This document shows positions 17,260-25,740 of a stretch of 64,000 bases of DNA, one piece after another (within the stretch, counting starts at the first letter, position 1; the number at the start of each line of letters is the position of its first letter). Where the stretch lies: contig JAUIAS010000008.1 in assembly GCA_030425395.1 (NCBI GenBank), forward strand, positions 1-64,000, read 5' to 3'. This DNA is from Alphaproteobacteria bacterium. GTDB taxonomy: Bacteria > Pseudomonadota > Alphaproteobacteria > Rhodobacterales > Rhodobacteraceae. The position numbers and the translations under genes are program-made. The notes below the pieces were generated by a model, which saw only the letters and a list, made by a program, of their open reading frames with translations, had not been told where the DNA came from and ran no database searches.

Positions 17260-18272
17260 CAGCAAATCATTGGATCATGGCGCGCTGCCATGCGACGCGC
17301 CATGTCCAGCATCCGCGCCGAAAATCCCCATTCATTGTCATACCAGCCGAATATCCGCACCTGACCTTGGCCGATCATACGGGTCTCAGAAGCCGCAATG
17401 ACAAGAGATTCCGGGCGCCCACGAAGATCGCTGGATACATTGGGAAAATCTGTGATCCCGACAACCTCTGATCCGGCGACCAGATCATGGACCGCGCGCA
17501 CCGGATCCCCATCCGGCGCGTCGCGAACCTGCGCCACCAGATCAACCGCAGACACACTGGCGGTGGGCACCCGCACCGCCGCGCCACTGATCCGCGCGGC
17601 AAGATCGGGCACCACCAGATCAAGCTGCCGCTCGGCGCTGGTGGTGGTGGGCACCATGGACAGGGCCGCCGCGCGACTGCGGGCAAAATCGCCCCTTGGC
17701 GCATCAATGGTTGGCTGGCTTCCGGTATAGCAATGGATCGTGGTCATATGGGCACGCTCCAAACCCCACGCGTCGTCCACCAATCGCAGCAAAGGCGCAA
17801 GCGCATTAGTCGTGCAGGACGCATTCGACACGATCCGCGCGGCCCCGAGTGCGCCGTCATTTGCCCCGATCACAACTGTCACATCGGCAGCGGGGCTTGG
17901 CCCGGACACCAAAACCGACCGTGCTCCGCGATCCAGACCGCGCTTGGCGACATCTGGGGTCTTGGCCTTGCCAGTACATTCGAGAAGGACATCGACACCG
18001 CGCAAATCCACAGTGGCCAGATCGGGTGAATGGCTAAATGGAATGGACAGATCGTCAATCAACAGACAACCACCCTCGGCGCGCACATCCCGTGCCATGA
18101 CACCGAAAACACTGTCAAACTTCAAAAGATAGGCACACAGAACCGGCGCAGCGATATCATTGAGGTGAACGATTTCGACACCGCCACCACCCGGTGTTTC
18201 CAGAACCTGCCGCAGGATCGTGCGTCCGATCCGGCCCAGACCGTTGATCGCGATTTTCACTGGTTTTCCCAT
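17259..18272 (-). CDS. gap: Glyceraldehyde-3-phosphate dehydrogenase family protein (type I)
   Basis: A 337-residue dehydrogenase. The Rossmann start KIAINGLGRIGRTILRQVL (6-24) is followed by LECTGKAKT, the catalytic Cys153 in SNASCTTNALAPL and His180 in TTIHCYTGSQP. GAAVRVPTASVSAVDL and the final IFGWYDNEWGFSARMLDMA are family landmarks. The segment after PTTT (SAERQLDL) departs from the usual TGAAKAV, so an erythrose-4-phosphate or other specialised dehydrogenase is possible. The ATG at 18272 has a GGAGG site. It could supply or draw on the 3-phosphoglycerate pool used by the nearby glycosyltransferase, though no overlap links them. Confidence 0.85.
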   Translation of the reverse strand: MGKPVKIAINGLGRIGRTILRQVLETPGGGGVEIVHLNDIAAPVLCAYLLKFDSVFGVMARDVRAEGGCLLIDDLSIPFSHSPDLATVDLRGVDVLLECTGKAKTPDVAKRGLDRGARSVLVSGPSPAADVTVVIGANDGALGAARIVSNASCTTNALAPLLRLVDDAWGLERAHMTTIHCYTGSQPTIDAPRGDFARSRAAALSMVPTTTSAERQLDLVVPDLAARISGAAVRVPTASVSAVDLVAQVRDAPDGDPVRAVHDLVAGSEVVGITDFPNVSSDLRGRPESLVIAASETRMIGQGQVRIFGWYDNEWGFSARMLDMARRMAARHDPMIC

Positions 18273-18373
18273 CACAGCCTCCGATGCGGTTTGCCGCGCA
18301 AGGTCAACACCACGCGACACCGGATCACAAGGGGCCGCTCGCAAACGCCCCGATCAAGACGGCAGATCGTCAA

Positions 18374-18898
18374 TCAGTAATGTCGCCGCTTTAGATCATC
18401 CAGAGTGTAACGGTTCGCAATCTGACCCATGGCATTGCGCACGAAACGGGGATCATGAGGCATACACCCGATATCACACAGCAGGCGCACTTCTTGCCGG
18501 GCCCCATCCATGAACCAAAGCCGCCCGCCCGGCGTCGAGACATAACCATCGGTGCCGGCGCGAATCTCGCTTAGCAAATCAAGCACCGACGGCACCTCAT
18601 TGTCGAACCTGCGCAGGAAAGCCCCGTGGGTGTGGAACGTCGCCACGGTCTGGACGCCCCTTGGCAATTCCGGATAGCGGCACCTTGCCCGCGATCCACG
18701 CCGGGCCTTGGTTACGATGATACGCCCGGCAGCGTCCCGCCCGATCAAACCGCAATATTCACGGTTACGCCGGATGGAATCCGGCTGCGCCTTTTCCAGC
18801 GCGGCTTTGGCCACAGCGGTGATCTGTGCGTCCTGTCCGAAAACGGAAACCGGCATCAGAAAGAATAAGGCGGCCAACACCGCAAGGAACCTGTGCAT
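18374..18898 (-). CDS. Secreted DUF4329/JAMM-like protein
   Basis: A 174-residue protein with a signal peptide (MHRFLAVLAALFFLMPVSVF, cleavage near GQDAQ). The mature part holds a JAB/MPN-like pattern: a Glu in RNREYCGLIGRDAAG, the His pair in TVATFHTHGAF, and a Ser/Asp segment PSVLDLLSEI. This is how DUF4329 proteins resemble zinc metalloproteases. Two further Cys (LLCDIGC) could form a disulfide in the periplasm. Substrate and role are unknown. It sits alone between the gap gene and the aryl-CoA operon, all on the minus strand. Confidence 0.7.
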   Translation of the reverse strand: MHRFLAVLAALFFLMPVSVFGQDAQITAVAKAALEKAQPDSIRRNREYCGLIGRDAAGRIIVTKARRGSRARCRYPELPRGVQTVATFHTHGAFLRRFDNEVPSVLDLLSEIRAGTDGYVSTPGGRLWFMDGARQEVRLLCDIGCMPHDPRFVRNAMGQIANRYTLDDLKRRHY

Positions 18899-18934
18899 TT
18901 TCCCAGTCTAGAGTATCGCGAAGCCTGTCCGCAA

Positions 18935-20443
18935 TCACGAAGCGCGCCACGTCGCACGCAGGGTTTGACGATCAATCTTGTCCGTTCCGGTCTTGGGCAG
19001 GTTGGCAAGAAATTCGATGTGCCGGGGGTATTTATGAGGCAGCAATTCCGCCTTTGCATGGGAAACAAGGGCGGCCCGCAAGCGATCATCCCCAACCGAG
19101 CCGGATTTCACCGCGACCCATGCGCAAAGCGTCGTGCGCCCATCCGCCATCGGCACAGCAAGAACACAGCTTTCCATCACCTGCGGATGTTCATTCAAGG
19201 CAAGCTCCACCTCCATGGGCCACACCCACTGGCCCGACACCTTGACCAGATCATCGGCGCGGCCCTTGAAGAAAAACCGTCCATCCGCGTCGCGCACAAA
19301 CCGATCACCGGTATTGATCCAGCCGTCGATCATCGTCTCAGCCGTCTTGTCAGGGCGGTTCCAGTAATACTGCGCCGCCGAACGCCCGCGCACATGCATC
19401 ACCCCTTGGCCCGCCCCGTGCACCTCGGCCCCATCGGGATCAACCAACCTGACGTCATATCCCGCCACGACACGCCCGGCCGATCCCGGTGTCTGTTCCG
19501 TCGCGGTGTTGGATAGGTAGATATGAAGCATTTCGGTTGAGCCAAGACCTTCGATCACCGGCATGCCGAAGCGGTGCAACCATGCGCTTGCGATGTCTTC
19601 GGACAAAATTTCCGCAGCCGACAGACATAATCGAACCGAGGACATATCCGCACCATCTGCCGCGGGATCGTTCAACAAGGCGGTGTAGAGCGTGGGCAAT
19701 CCAAAAAACGCCGTTGGGCGGAACCGGTCCACCGTTTCGAAAACCCGCGCCGGTGTGGGTCGACCGGACAAAAGCACGCTCGCCGCCCCGACTGCAAAAG
19801 GAAAGGTTACAGAATTGCCAAAGCCATAGGCGAAAAAGATTTTGGGCACTGAAAAACAGATGTCGTCCGGTCCCAGACCCAGCACACCAGCACTGTAAGT
19901 CGCTGCGGTGTAGGCCGGGTCCTCGTGCTTGTGCACGATCCCCTTGGGGCGTCCGGTCGATCCGCTGGAATACATCCAGAACGCCATGTCGCTGCGCCGC
20001 GTCGGATATTCGTCCAGGGTGTCCGGCATTCCCCGCGCCGCATCCGGGGTCAGGACTGGCACGGCGCAATCGGCGAACCGATCGCGAAACCCATCCGAAC
20101 ACATGACCACGCGCGCTGCGCTGTCTTCGAGGTAGAAGGCTATCAGATCCGGCGTGGACAAGGTGTTGATCATCATCGGCACCAATCCGGCCCGCAGCGC
20201 CCCCATGATCGCAGCCGGATACGCCGGTTCATCCTCCATGAACAGCAATACCCGGTCCCCCGGTTCCGCATGCGCGCGCATGGCATGCCCGAACTGTGCC
20301 GCCTGACGGACCAGTTCGGCATAGGTTGAGTTGCCCCCTTCGTGATAGATCGCGATGCTGTCGGCGCGCGCCGGCAGGTTATCCCACAGCAGCCGCGCGG
20401 CGTTATACTGTTCGGGCAGGTCAAAAGAGAGGTCCGCCATCAC
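18935..20443 (-). CDS. Aryl-CoA ligase, benzoate-CoA ligase family
   Basis: A 502-residue ANL-superfamily ligase. The P-loop YSSGSTGRPKGIVHKH is at about 158-173, the VPKIFFAYGFGNSVTFPFAVG stretch is typical of benzoate-CoA ligases, and the GWINTGDRF and KGRADDLVKVSGQWVWPMEVE hinge region lies near 385-415. The catalytic lysine is in KTGTDKIDR near the end. It activates an aromatic acid with ATP and CoA. The start overlaps the flavin monooxygenase stop by 4 bases, which suggests it makes the aryl-CoA that the monooxygenase hydroxylates, for example salicylyl-CoA or 2-aminobenzoyl-CoA. Exact substrate is not readable. Confidence 0.82.
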   Translation of the reverse strand: MMADLSFDLPEQYNAARLLWDNLPARADSIAIYHEGGNSTYAELVRQAAQFGHAMRAHAEPGDRVLLFMEDEPAYPAAIMGALRAGLVPMMINTLSTPDLIAFYLEDSAARVVMCSDGFRDRFADCAVPVLTPDAARGMPDTLDEYPTRRSDMAFWMYSSGSTGRPKGIVHKHEDPAYTAATYSAGVLGLGPDDICFSVPKIFFAYGFGNSVTFPFAVGAASVLLSGRPTPARVFETVDRFRPTAFFGLPTLYTALLNDPAADGADMSSVRLCLSAAEILSEDIASAWLHRFGMPVIEGLGSTEMLHIYLSNTATEQTPGSAGRVVAGYDVRLVDPDGAEVHGAGQGVMHVRGRSAAQYYWNRPDKTAETMIDGWINTGDRFVRDADGRFFFKGRADDLVKVSGQWVWPMEVELALNEHPQVMESCVLAVPMADGRTTLCAWVAVKSGSVGDDRLRAALVSHAKAELLPHKYPRHIEFLANLPKTGTDKIDRQTLRATWRAS

Positions 20444-21561
20444 ATCGCCCCCTCTTGTGCCATCTGTGCGCAGAACCTTGGGGCCATCGCACGCAAGCGT
20501 TCATCACTGATACGGCCCGCGCGCCGGATGTAGGATACGGCAAACGGCGCGGGATCAAGCGCCATATGCGCGCCAAACTGGTCATACCAGTCCGCAGATC
20601 GCCGCGCCGCGCCAACGATTTTGGCGAGAATCGGCTGGCGCGCAGCCTGATACGCAGGCAAAGCCGACGCCACATTCCAGTCCGAGACGACCAATGCGCG
20701 GACCAGTGCGATCACGTCCTCCAACGCCAGACGCGTTCCCGAACCGATGGAAAAATGCGCGGTGTGCAGCGCGTCGCCCACCAGAACCCGATTGCCATCA
20801 AACCAATTTCCACACGACAGGTTGGGAAACTGCCGCCACTGTGAATTGTTCGGGATCAAACGGGCATCGCCCAGCACATCGGCAAAACAGTCTTCGCAAA
20901 GCTTTCGGTACTCGGGTTCCGGCATCTCCTCGACACCGCTTTGGGCAAACGTGGCGGCGTCCATTTCTATGATGAAAGTCGCACGCCCCTTGCCATAGCT
21001 ATAGTGATGCGCGTTCATTGGACCAAAGCGCGTATCGACAAAGCTTTGGGTCAAGGCATCAAATTCGCAGTTCGCACCATACCATACAAAGCGGTTCGAC
21101 TGGTATGACATCTCCTCCGAGAAATTACCGCTGGCGCGCACCACTGAATTCAATCCGTCGGCCCCGATGACAATATCCGCATCAAGTGTCAGCGGATCGT
21201 CCAAACGTGCGTGATAGCGTGGCGTAATCCCCAACGCGGCAGCGCGATCTTGCAACAATTGCAACAACTGCAACCGTCCAATCCCGGCAAAGCCCACGCC
21301 ATCAATCGCAATCCTGCGCCCTTTGTGAACCACATGAATATCCGACCAACGCATCATATGCGGCTCGATCAGATCGGCGGTTTGTGGATCGTCGGCCTTC
21401 AAAAAGCCCAATGCCTCGTCCGAGAACACGACGCCAAAGCCAAAGGTCGCATCCGGCGCGTTCTGTTCAAGAACTTCGATCTCCAGATCCGGGCGCGCGC
21501 GCCGCAACAGAATAGCAGCATAGAGGCCAGCCGGCCCTGCGCCCACGATCGTGATTTTCAT
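20440..21561 (-). CDS. Salicylyl-CoA 5-hydroxylase-like FAD monooxygenase
   Basis: A 373-residue FAD-dependent hydroxylase. The dinucleotide motif GAGPAGLYAAILLRRA is at residues 7-22, FGFGVVFSDEALGFL near 41-55, the DG-type motif IVIGADGLNSVVRAS near 131-145 and the GD motif VLVGDALHTAHFSIGSGTRL near 267-286. The last three features, with the C-terminal YIRRAGRISDERLRAMAP, match the N-terminal half of salicylyl-CoA 5-hydroxylase and 2-aminobenzoyl-CoA monooxygenase. The old-yellow-enzyme-like second half of the fused versions is absent, so this is the single-domain form. It is flanked by 4-base overlaps with the TrmO-like gene and the CoA ligase. Confidence 0.82.
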   Translation of the reverse strand: MKITIVGAGPAGLYAAILLRRARPDLEIEVLEQNAPDATFGFGVVFSDEALGFLKADDPQTADLIEPHMMRWSDIHVVHKGRRIAIDGVGFAGIGRLQLLQLLQDRAAALGITPRYHARLDDPLTLDADIVIGADGLNSVVRASGNFSEEMSYQSNRFVWYGANCEFDALTQSFVDTRFGPMNAHHYSYGKGRATFIIEMDAATFAQSGVEEMPEPEYRKLCEDCFADVLGDARLIPNNSQWRQFPNLSCGNWFDGNRVLVGDALHTAHFSIGSGTRLALEDVIALVRALVVSDWNVASALPAYQAARQPILAKIVGAARRSADWYDQFGAHMALDPAPFAVSYIRRAGRISDERLRAMAPRFCAQMAQEGAM

Positions 21562-22040
21562 GTTTCCTCCCCTATCGGCTTTGCCACCGCCTTGGGGGAA
21601 AACTCGCAGCGGTTTGGCTTGATGTCCAGAAGAGGCGTGCCATCAAGACAATCAAGTCCACGGATGATCAAGCCATCTTCTTCCACGCGAACCAACGCCA
21701 CGTTCAACAAGGCAATCGGATTGGGTCGCACCGGGGATCGCAAGGCAAACGTGCCGATCAACCGATCATCTCTGGCCGGATTCTGTACGACCAGATCACG
21801 TCGCGAGCGATCCATCCAGTAAAGCACGTCCAACCGCGCGTAGGCTTCAAGCCCGGCCAACCCGGCGCGCCAGGTGGCATCGACCTCGATCTTGCACTCC
21901 GGCCCGTCATCACGCCCTTGTCGCGGACAATCGGCTCGATCTTTCCAAGGGGTGCGCAGCCGTCCGATAAACACCACCTCCGCGTCCATGCGCGCGGGCA
22001 AGGGCACGCTGACTTCACCGTTTCGAATATCGCTGTCCAT
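21558..22040 (-). CDS. TrmO/TsaA-like protein (tRNA-methyltransferase O family)
   Basis: A 160-residue UPF0066/TsaA-like protein from the ATG at 22040, preceded by GGGGGA. IGRLRTPWKDRADCPRQG and TFALRSPVRPNPIALLNVAL are the conserved SAM-binding and dimer-interface stretches of this family. The better-known member TrmO methylates N6-threonylcarbamoyl-adenosine at tRNA position 37. This is a short, one-domain version. Its stop overlaps the monooxygenase start by 4 bases, an unusual partner for a tRNA enzyme, so a small-molecule methylation role linked to the aryl-CoA genes cannot be excluded. Confidence 0.78.
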   Translation of the reverse strand: MDSDIRNGEVSVPLPARMDAEVVFIGRLRTPWKDRADCPRQGRDDGPECKIEVDATWRAGLAGLEAYARLDVLYWMDRSRRDLVVQNPARDDRLIGTFALRSPVRPNPIALLNVALVRVEEDGLIIRGLDCLDGTPLLDIKPNRCEFSPKAVAKPIGEET

Positions 22041-22107
22041 TTCTATCCCCCGCTTGACCTTGGCGCGCGCATCACGCTTCCTTGCCCAAAGCAAAGGGAG
22101 AACGCGC

Positions 22108-22515
22108 ATGGACATACACAAAGCAGGCACACGGCCCAGCATCAAGGCCCGGTCGGAATGGTTCACTGGAACAGTCTGGCAAGACCCGATCATCGAAGCC
22201 CCGGAACCCGCCCGGATCCGCGGGTTGCGCGTGTCCTTCGAACCCGGCGCAAGGACAGCATGGCACACCCACCCTCTGGGCCAAACGCTCTATGTTACGG
22301 ATGGCGTCGGGCTGGTTGGCCTGCGCGGCGAGGCTCCGCGCGTGATCCGCGCTGGCGACACGGTGTGGATCCCACCGGGAGAGGAACACTGGCACGGCGC
22401 GACCGCAACCACAGGGATGGTGCATATTGCCCTGCAAGAAGCGCAGGACGGACAGGTCGCAGATTGGCTGGAGCACGTGACCGAAGCGGATTACACCGCC
22501 GCGGCGCGAGACTGA
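22108..22515 (+). CDS. Cupin-domain protein
   Basis: A 135-residue single-domain cupin with GGGAG before the ATG at 22108. The two metal-binding cupin motifs are readable: RTAWHTHPLGQTLYVTDGVG (about 50-69, with both His) and WIPPGEEHWHGATATTGMVHIAL (about 91-113). The layout matches the small cupins annotated as carboxymuconolactone-decarboxylase-associated or mandelonitrile-lyase-like; no reaction can be assigned. It is divergent from the TrmO-like gene (67-base gap) and convergent with tauC. Confidence 0.8.
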   Translation: MDIHKAGTRPSIKARSEWFTGTVWQDPIIEAPEPARIRGLRVSFEPGARTAWHTHPLGQTLYVTDGVGLVGLRGEAPRVIRAGDTVWIPPGEEHWHGATATTGMVHIALQEAQDGQVADWLEHVTEADYTAAARD

Positions 22516-22535
22516 CCAGCCCGGCATGGCCAAAA

Positions 22536-22568
22536 TGAAACCGCCCCGAAGTTTCCTCCGGGGCGGTT
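22536..22568 (-). terminator. Rho-independent terminator behind the tauABC operon
   Basis: AACCGCCCCG (22539-22548) pairs perfectly with CGGGGCGGTT (22559-22568) around a 10-base loop. Read on the minus strand the stem ends GGCGGTTTCATTTT, giving a T-rich tail 20-50 bases beyond the tauC stop. On the plus strand the tail is not T-rich, so the main user is tauC. Confidence 0.8.
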
Positions 22569-22588
22569 CGATTGTCGAGTTCGCGGGA

Positions 22589-23863
22589 TCAGCCCTTGCC
22601 TTTCCAAGGCACCAACACCCGTTCCGCCCAGCGCATCAGCATGTCGATCCCGAAGCCGATGACGCCAATCAGGATAATCCCCATAAGCACGATATCGGTC
22701 AGGGTGAACTTGGACGCGACCATGATCATCATGCCAGCCCCTTGTGAGGCCGCCACCAGTTCAGCCGCCACGACTGTCCCCCAACAGACACCCATTGCCA
22801 CGCGCGCGCCCGTAAAGATGTCGGGCAGCGAATTGGGTATGATCACGTGACGCATGATCTGCCACTTGGATGCGCCCAAAGAATAGGCGGCGTGCACCTT
22901 GGTGATCCGCACACCGGAAACCCCCGAGCGCGCAGCGATCGCCATGATCCATAGGGCGGCCAAGAACAGAAGTATGATCTTTCCTGTCTCACCAATCCCG
23001 AACCAGATGATCACCAGAGGGATCAATGCCAATGGAGGCACTGGACGCATGAATTCAACGATCGGATCGAACCACCCGCGGAACCACCCGTTAAGACCCA
23101 TGGCATACCCCAAAGGGATGCCCAACAGCGCACCAAAAAAGAACCCGCCTACAACACGGAAAAGCGAATATCCGAGGTGGGTCAAAAGATCGCTGCCCCT
23201 GTAGCCTTCGGAGGAAATTTCGATCAGCCGGCTGACCACCGCTTCGGGCGGGGGCAAATAGACCGGATCCATTTGCACGCCCAGCGGTGGTGTATAGCTG
23301 ATCGCCCCCTTGTCCGTCAGGGCAAAGCGGCCCTTGTCGGTTTCCAGATCGATATTCGGTCCGATGGTTTGGCCGTCTATCGCGATCACCTGTGCGCCTT
23401 CTTTGCGCTTAACCTCGTCGTTCTTATCGAACAGGATGGTCTTGGACCGCGAAGCATTCATCGACAGACTGTCGTCCTTGGCAAAGCCGTCACCGGGCGC
23501 GACATCAAACTGCGCGGCATCCTCTCCGAAATCATAGACACGCACAAAAACAGTCGCGTCGTCACGGTTTCCGTTACCGTCATCCAGCGTATAGACAAAT
23601 TCCGTTTCACCAACGAACGGCCCCGGTGCCTGAAGAAAACCCGGCACCATCTTGGAACCGGTAAACGCCCCCCAGATAAGAAAGATCGTCAAGATGGAAA
23701 TGATGCTGGCAGACCTGTTCGACACCACGGCGCTTTCGTCACCGAATGTGACTGTCTTCAACGATGTAAAATCCTTGCGCGCGCCCCGAACCAGAAATTT
23801 GACGGCAAAATACGCACCGGCAAAAATCGCCACATAAACGAGAAGGATCAGAAAACCAGTCAT
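22589..23863 (-). CDS. tauC: Taurine-type ABC transporter permease TauC with cadherin-like periplasmic insert
   Basis: A 424-residue permease, about 150 longer than usual TauC/SsuC. Transmembrane helices lie at about 3-24 and 51-70. An insert at about 86-196 contains FVYTLDDGNGNRDDATVFVRV and GRFALTDKGAISYTPP, phrases typical of bacterial cadherin-like/VCBS domains. The BPD permease domain follows from about 205, with the EAA loop AYSLGASKWQIMRHVIIPN and GVCWGTVVAAELVAASQGAG, matching taurine/sulfonate permeases. It forms the membrane channel with TauB. The start overlaps the tauB stop by 4 bases. Confidence 0.88.
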   Translation of the reverse strand: MTGFLILLVYVAIFAGAYFAVKFLVRGARKDFTSLKTVTFGDESAVVSNRSASIISILTIFLIWGAFTGSKMVPGFLQAPGPFVGETEFVYTLDDGNGNRDDATVFVRVYDFGEDAAQFDVAPGDGFAKDDSLSMNASRSKTILFDKNDEVKRKEGAQVIAIDGQTIGPNIDLETDKGRFALTDKGAISYTPPLGVQMDPVYLPPPEAVVSRLIEISSEGYRGSDLLTHLGYSLFRVVGGFFFGALLGIPLGYAMGLNGWFRGWFDPIVEFMRPVPPLALIPLVIIWFGIGETGKIILLFLAALWIMAIAARSGVSGVRITKVHAAYSLGASKWQIMRHVIIPNSLPDIFTGARVAMGVCWGTVVAAELVAASQGAGMMIMVASKFTLTDIVLMGIILIGVIGFGIDMLMRWAERVLVPWKGKG

Positions 23864-24666
23864 GATGTGGCCTCCGTGCGTCCCATGATTTCTTCTTCCA
23901 TATCCCAGATCATCGCGAGGATCTCCTCGCGGGTCGCGTTGTAATCAGGGTGCTTTTTGACTTCACGCAGATCCTGACCCACGCCCAGATCGGCAAATGG
24001 CAGGCGATATTCCTTGTGAATGCGCCCCGGACGCGGGGCCATTACCAACAGCCTTTCGCCCAGCAGCAATGCCTCTTCCACCGAATGGGTGATCAGGATG
24101 ATCGTCTTGCCGGTCTCCTTCCAGAGCCTGAGCACAAGGCTCTGCATTTTTTCGCGTGTCAACGCGTCCAGCGCGCCCAGTGGTTCATCCATAAGAATCA
24201 CATCGGGATCGTTCGCCAGACACCGTGCAAGAGCGACGCGTTGCTGCATGCCCCCCGACAATTCATAGATTGCCTTTTCCTTGAAGTCCCCCAAACCCAC
24301 GATTTCCAGAAGGTGGTTGACGTTATCCTCATACTCCGCAGGCTTTTGCCCCTTCATGCGCGGCCCAAAACTGACGTTGTCCCGCACATTCATCCATTCG
24401 AAAAGCGCGCCTTGCTGAAACACCATGCCGCGTTCGGCGTCTGGCCCGACGACCTGATGGCCATTCAGCGTGATTTTGCCCTCGGTCGGGGCCAGAAACC
24501 CCGCGACGATATTCAAAAGCGTTGTCTTGCCACAGCCCGACGGGCCAAGCACGCTCATTAATTCCCCGGCTTCGAGATGCAGGCTCACGTTTTTGAGCGC
24601 CTGCACCGATCCGCCATTGGGCAGATCAAAGCGCATTGAGATGTTTTCTATTCCCAGACCGCTCAT
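23860..24666 (-). CDS. tauB: Taurine ABC transporter ATP-binding protein TauB
   Basis: A 268-residue ABC ATPase of the nitrate/sulfonate/taurine class. Walker A GPSGCGKTTLLNIVAGFLAP is near residue 41, ELSGGMQQRVALARCLAND the signature near 139, Walker B VILMDEPLGALDALTREKMQ near 160, and the switch His in ILITHSVEEALLLGERL. The ATG at 24666 (GGGGGA upstream) fits family length better than one 15 bases further up. It powers taurine import through TauC. Confidence 0.92.
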   Translation of the reverse strand: MSGLGIENISMRFDLPNGGSVQALKNVSLHLEAGELMSVLGPSGCGKTTLLNIVAGFLAPTEGKITLNGHQVVGPDAERGMVFQQGALFEWMNVRDNVSFGPRMKGQKPAEYEDNVNHLLEIVGLGDFKEKAIYELSGGMQQRVALARCLANDPDVILMDEPLGALDALTREKMQSLVLRLWKETGKTIILITHSVEEALLLGERLLVMAPRPGRIHKEYRLPFADLGVGQDLREVKKHPDYNATREEILAMIWDMEEEIMGRTEATS

Positions 24667-24690
24667 TGGCGTCCCCCGCATATGATTAGA

Positions 24691-24714
24691 CCGGGCAGGA
24701 TCTCTCCCACCCGG
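24691..24714 (-). other. Short inverted repeat between tauA and tauB
   Basis: CCGGG (24691-24695) pairs with CCCGG (24710-24714) in the 66-base gap behind tauA. There is no T-run on the minus strand. As in other transporter operons it may protect the tauA message or cause partial termination; the stem is short, so this is tentative. Confidence 0.3.
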
Positions 24715-24732
24715 CCGGTTTTTGGATCTGGA

Positions 24733-25740
24733 TTACATGCCGTGTGCGGCGGACAGCGGGCCAGAGTTCACAGCGTTTTCATATGTGTCCAGCGCCCCGT
24801 CGATGGAACCGGCGGCGACGAACACGTCGGCGACACCTTTCATAAAGCCCTGTGCGTTTCCGCCCAGCCATTTGGCCGAAAGCTGTTCCTCAATCGTCGG
24901 GAACTTGAAGGTCGCGATCGTTTCCATGGTCGCTTTTTCGTCCATGCCCGCGTCTTTCGCGATCACCGGAAGCATTGTCGCATGGTTGGCTTCGTCTGCC
25001 CACATTGCGTTGGCATCAGCCGTAACGGCAAGGAACTTGGACACAAGGTCGGCGTTCTCTGCAACAAAGCCTGCGGGGCCGGAGGTGACGTCAAACACCA
25101 GAATGCCGAGCTCGGTCTTTTCGTCGCCTGTCAGCAGGACGTTGCCGAATTCCTTGGCACGACGCAGCGCGCCGCCCCAGCCACAGAACATGTCAACGGC
25201 ACCTTGTTCAAGCGCGACGGCACCTTCGGCGGGGGCCATGTCCACAATACCCATGGAACCGGCATCGACACCGAAATGGCTCATTTGCTTCAAGAAACCG
25301 TAATGCGCGGCAGTGCCCAACGGCACAGCGACCTTCTTGCCACTCAGTTCACCGGCGTTTGTCTTGTCGATTTCCAACGCTTCGGCAACAACACAGTTGT
25401 CGTTGTCGGCGTAGGACACGGCCACGTCCAGAATCTGGAGATCCTGGCCCGCCGATGTCGCGACAACAAATGGCGGAACGCCCTGGCTGACGGACAACTG
25501 CACATCACCCGATGCCATTGCAGCGCTCATCGCGGTGCCCGTATCAAAGCTGACCCAGTTGACCTTGACGCCCAAGGCTTCGTCATAGGTGCCCATTTCC
25601 TTGGCATACTGGAACGGCATCGGCCACTCGAGGAAATAGCCAACGGTGATTTCACCGTGCCCGGCGGCAGAGGCTGCCTGCGCGCCCAGTGCCATTGCCA
25701 GACCCGCCGCAGCGCCCATCAGTTTGGATTTCATTTTCAT
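24733..25740 (-). CDS. tauA: Taurine ABC transporter substrate-binding protein TauA
   Basis: A 335-residue periplasmic binding protein. The signal peptide MKMKSKLMGAAAGLAMALGA ends near AASAAGHG. The mature protein has EITVGYFLEWPMPFQYAKEM, VSQGVPPFVVATSAGQDLQI and GKKVAVPLGTAAHYGFLKQM, all matching TauA-type proteins. It binds taurine for TauBC. It heads the minus-strand tau operon and faces tpa across a 414-base divergent control region. Confidence 0.92.
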   Translation of the reverse strand: MKMKSKLMGAAAGLAMALGAQAASAAGHGEITVGYFLEWPMPFQYAKEMGTYDEALGVKVNWVSFDTGTAMSAAMASGDVQLSVSQGVPPFVVATSAGQDLQILDVAVSYADNDNCVVAEALEIDKTNAGELSGKKVAVPLGTAAHYGFLKQMSHFGVDAGSMGIVDMAPAEGAVALEQGAVDMFCGWGGALRRAKEFGNVLLTGDEKTELGILVFDVTSGPAGFVAENADLVSKFLAVTADANAMWADEANHATMLPVIAKDAGMDEKATMETIATFKFPTIEEQLSAKWLGGNAQGFMKGVADVFVAAGSIDGALDTYENAVNSGPLSAAHGM

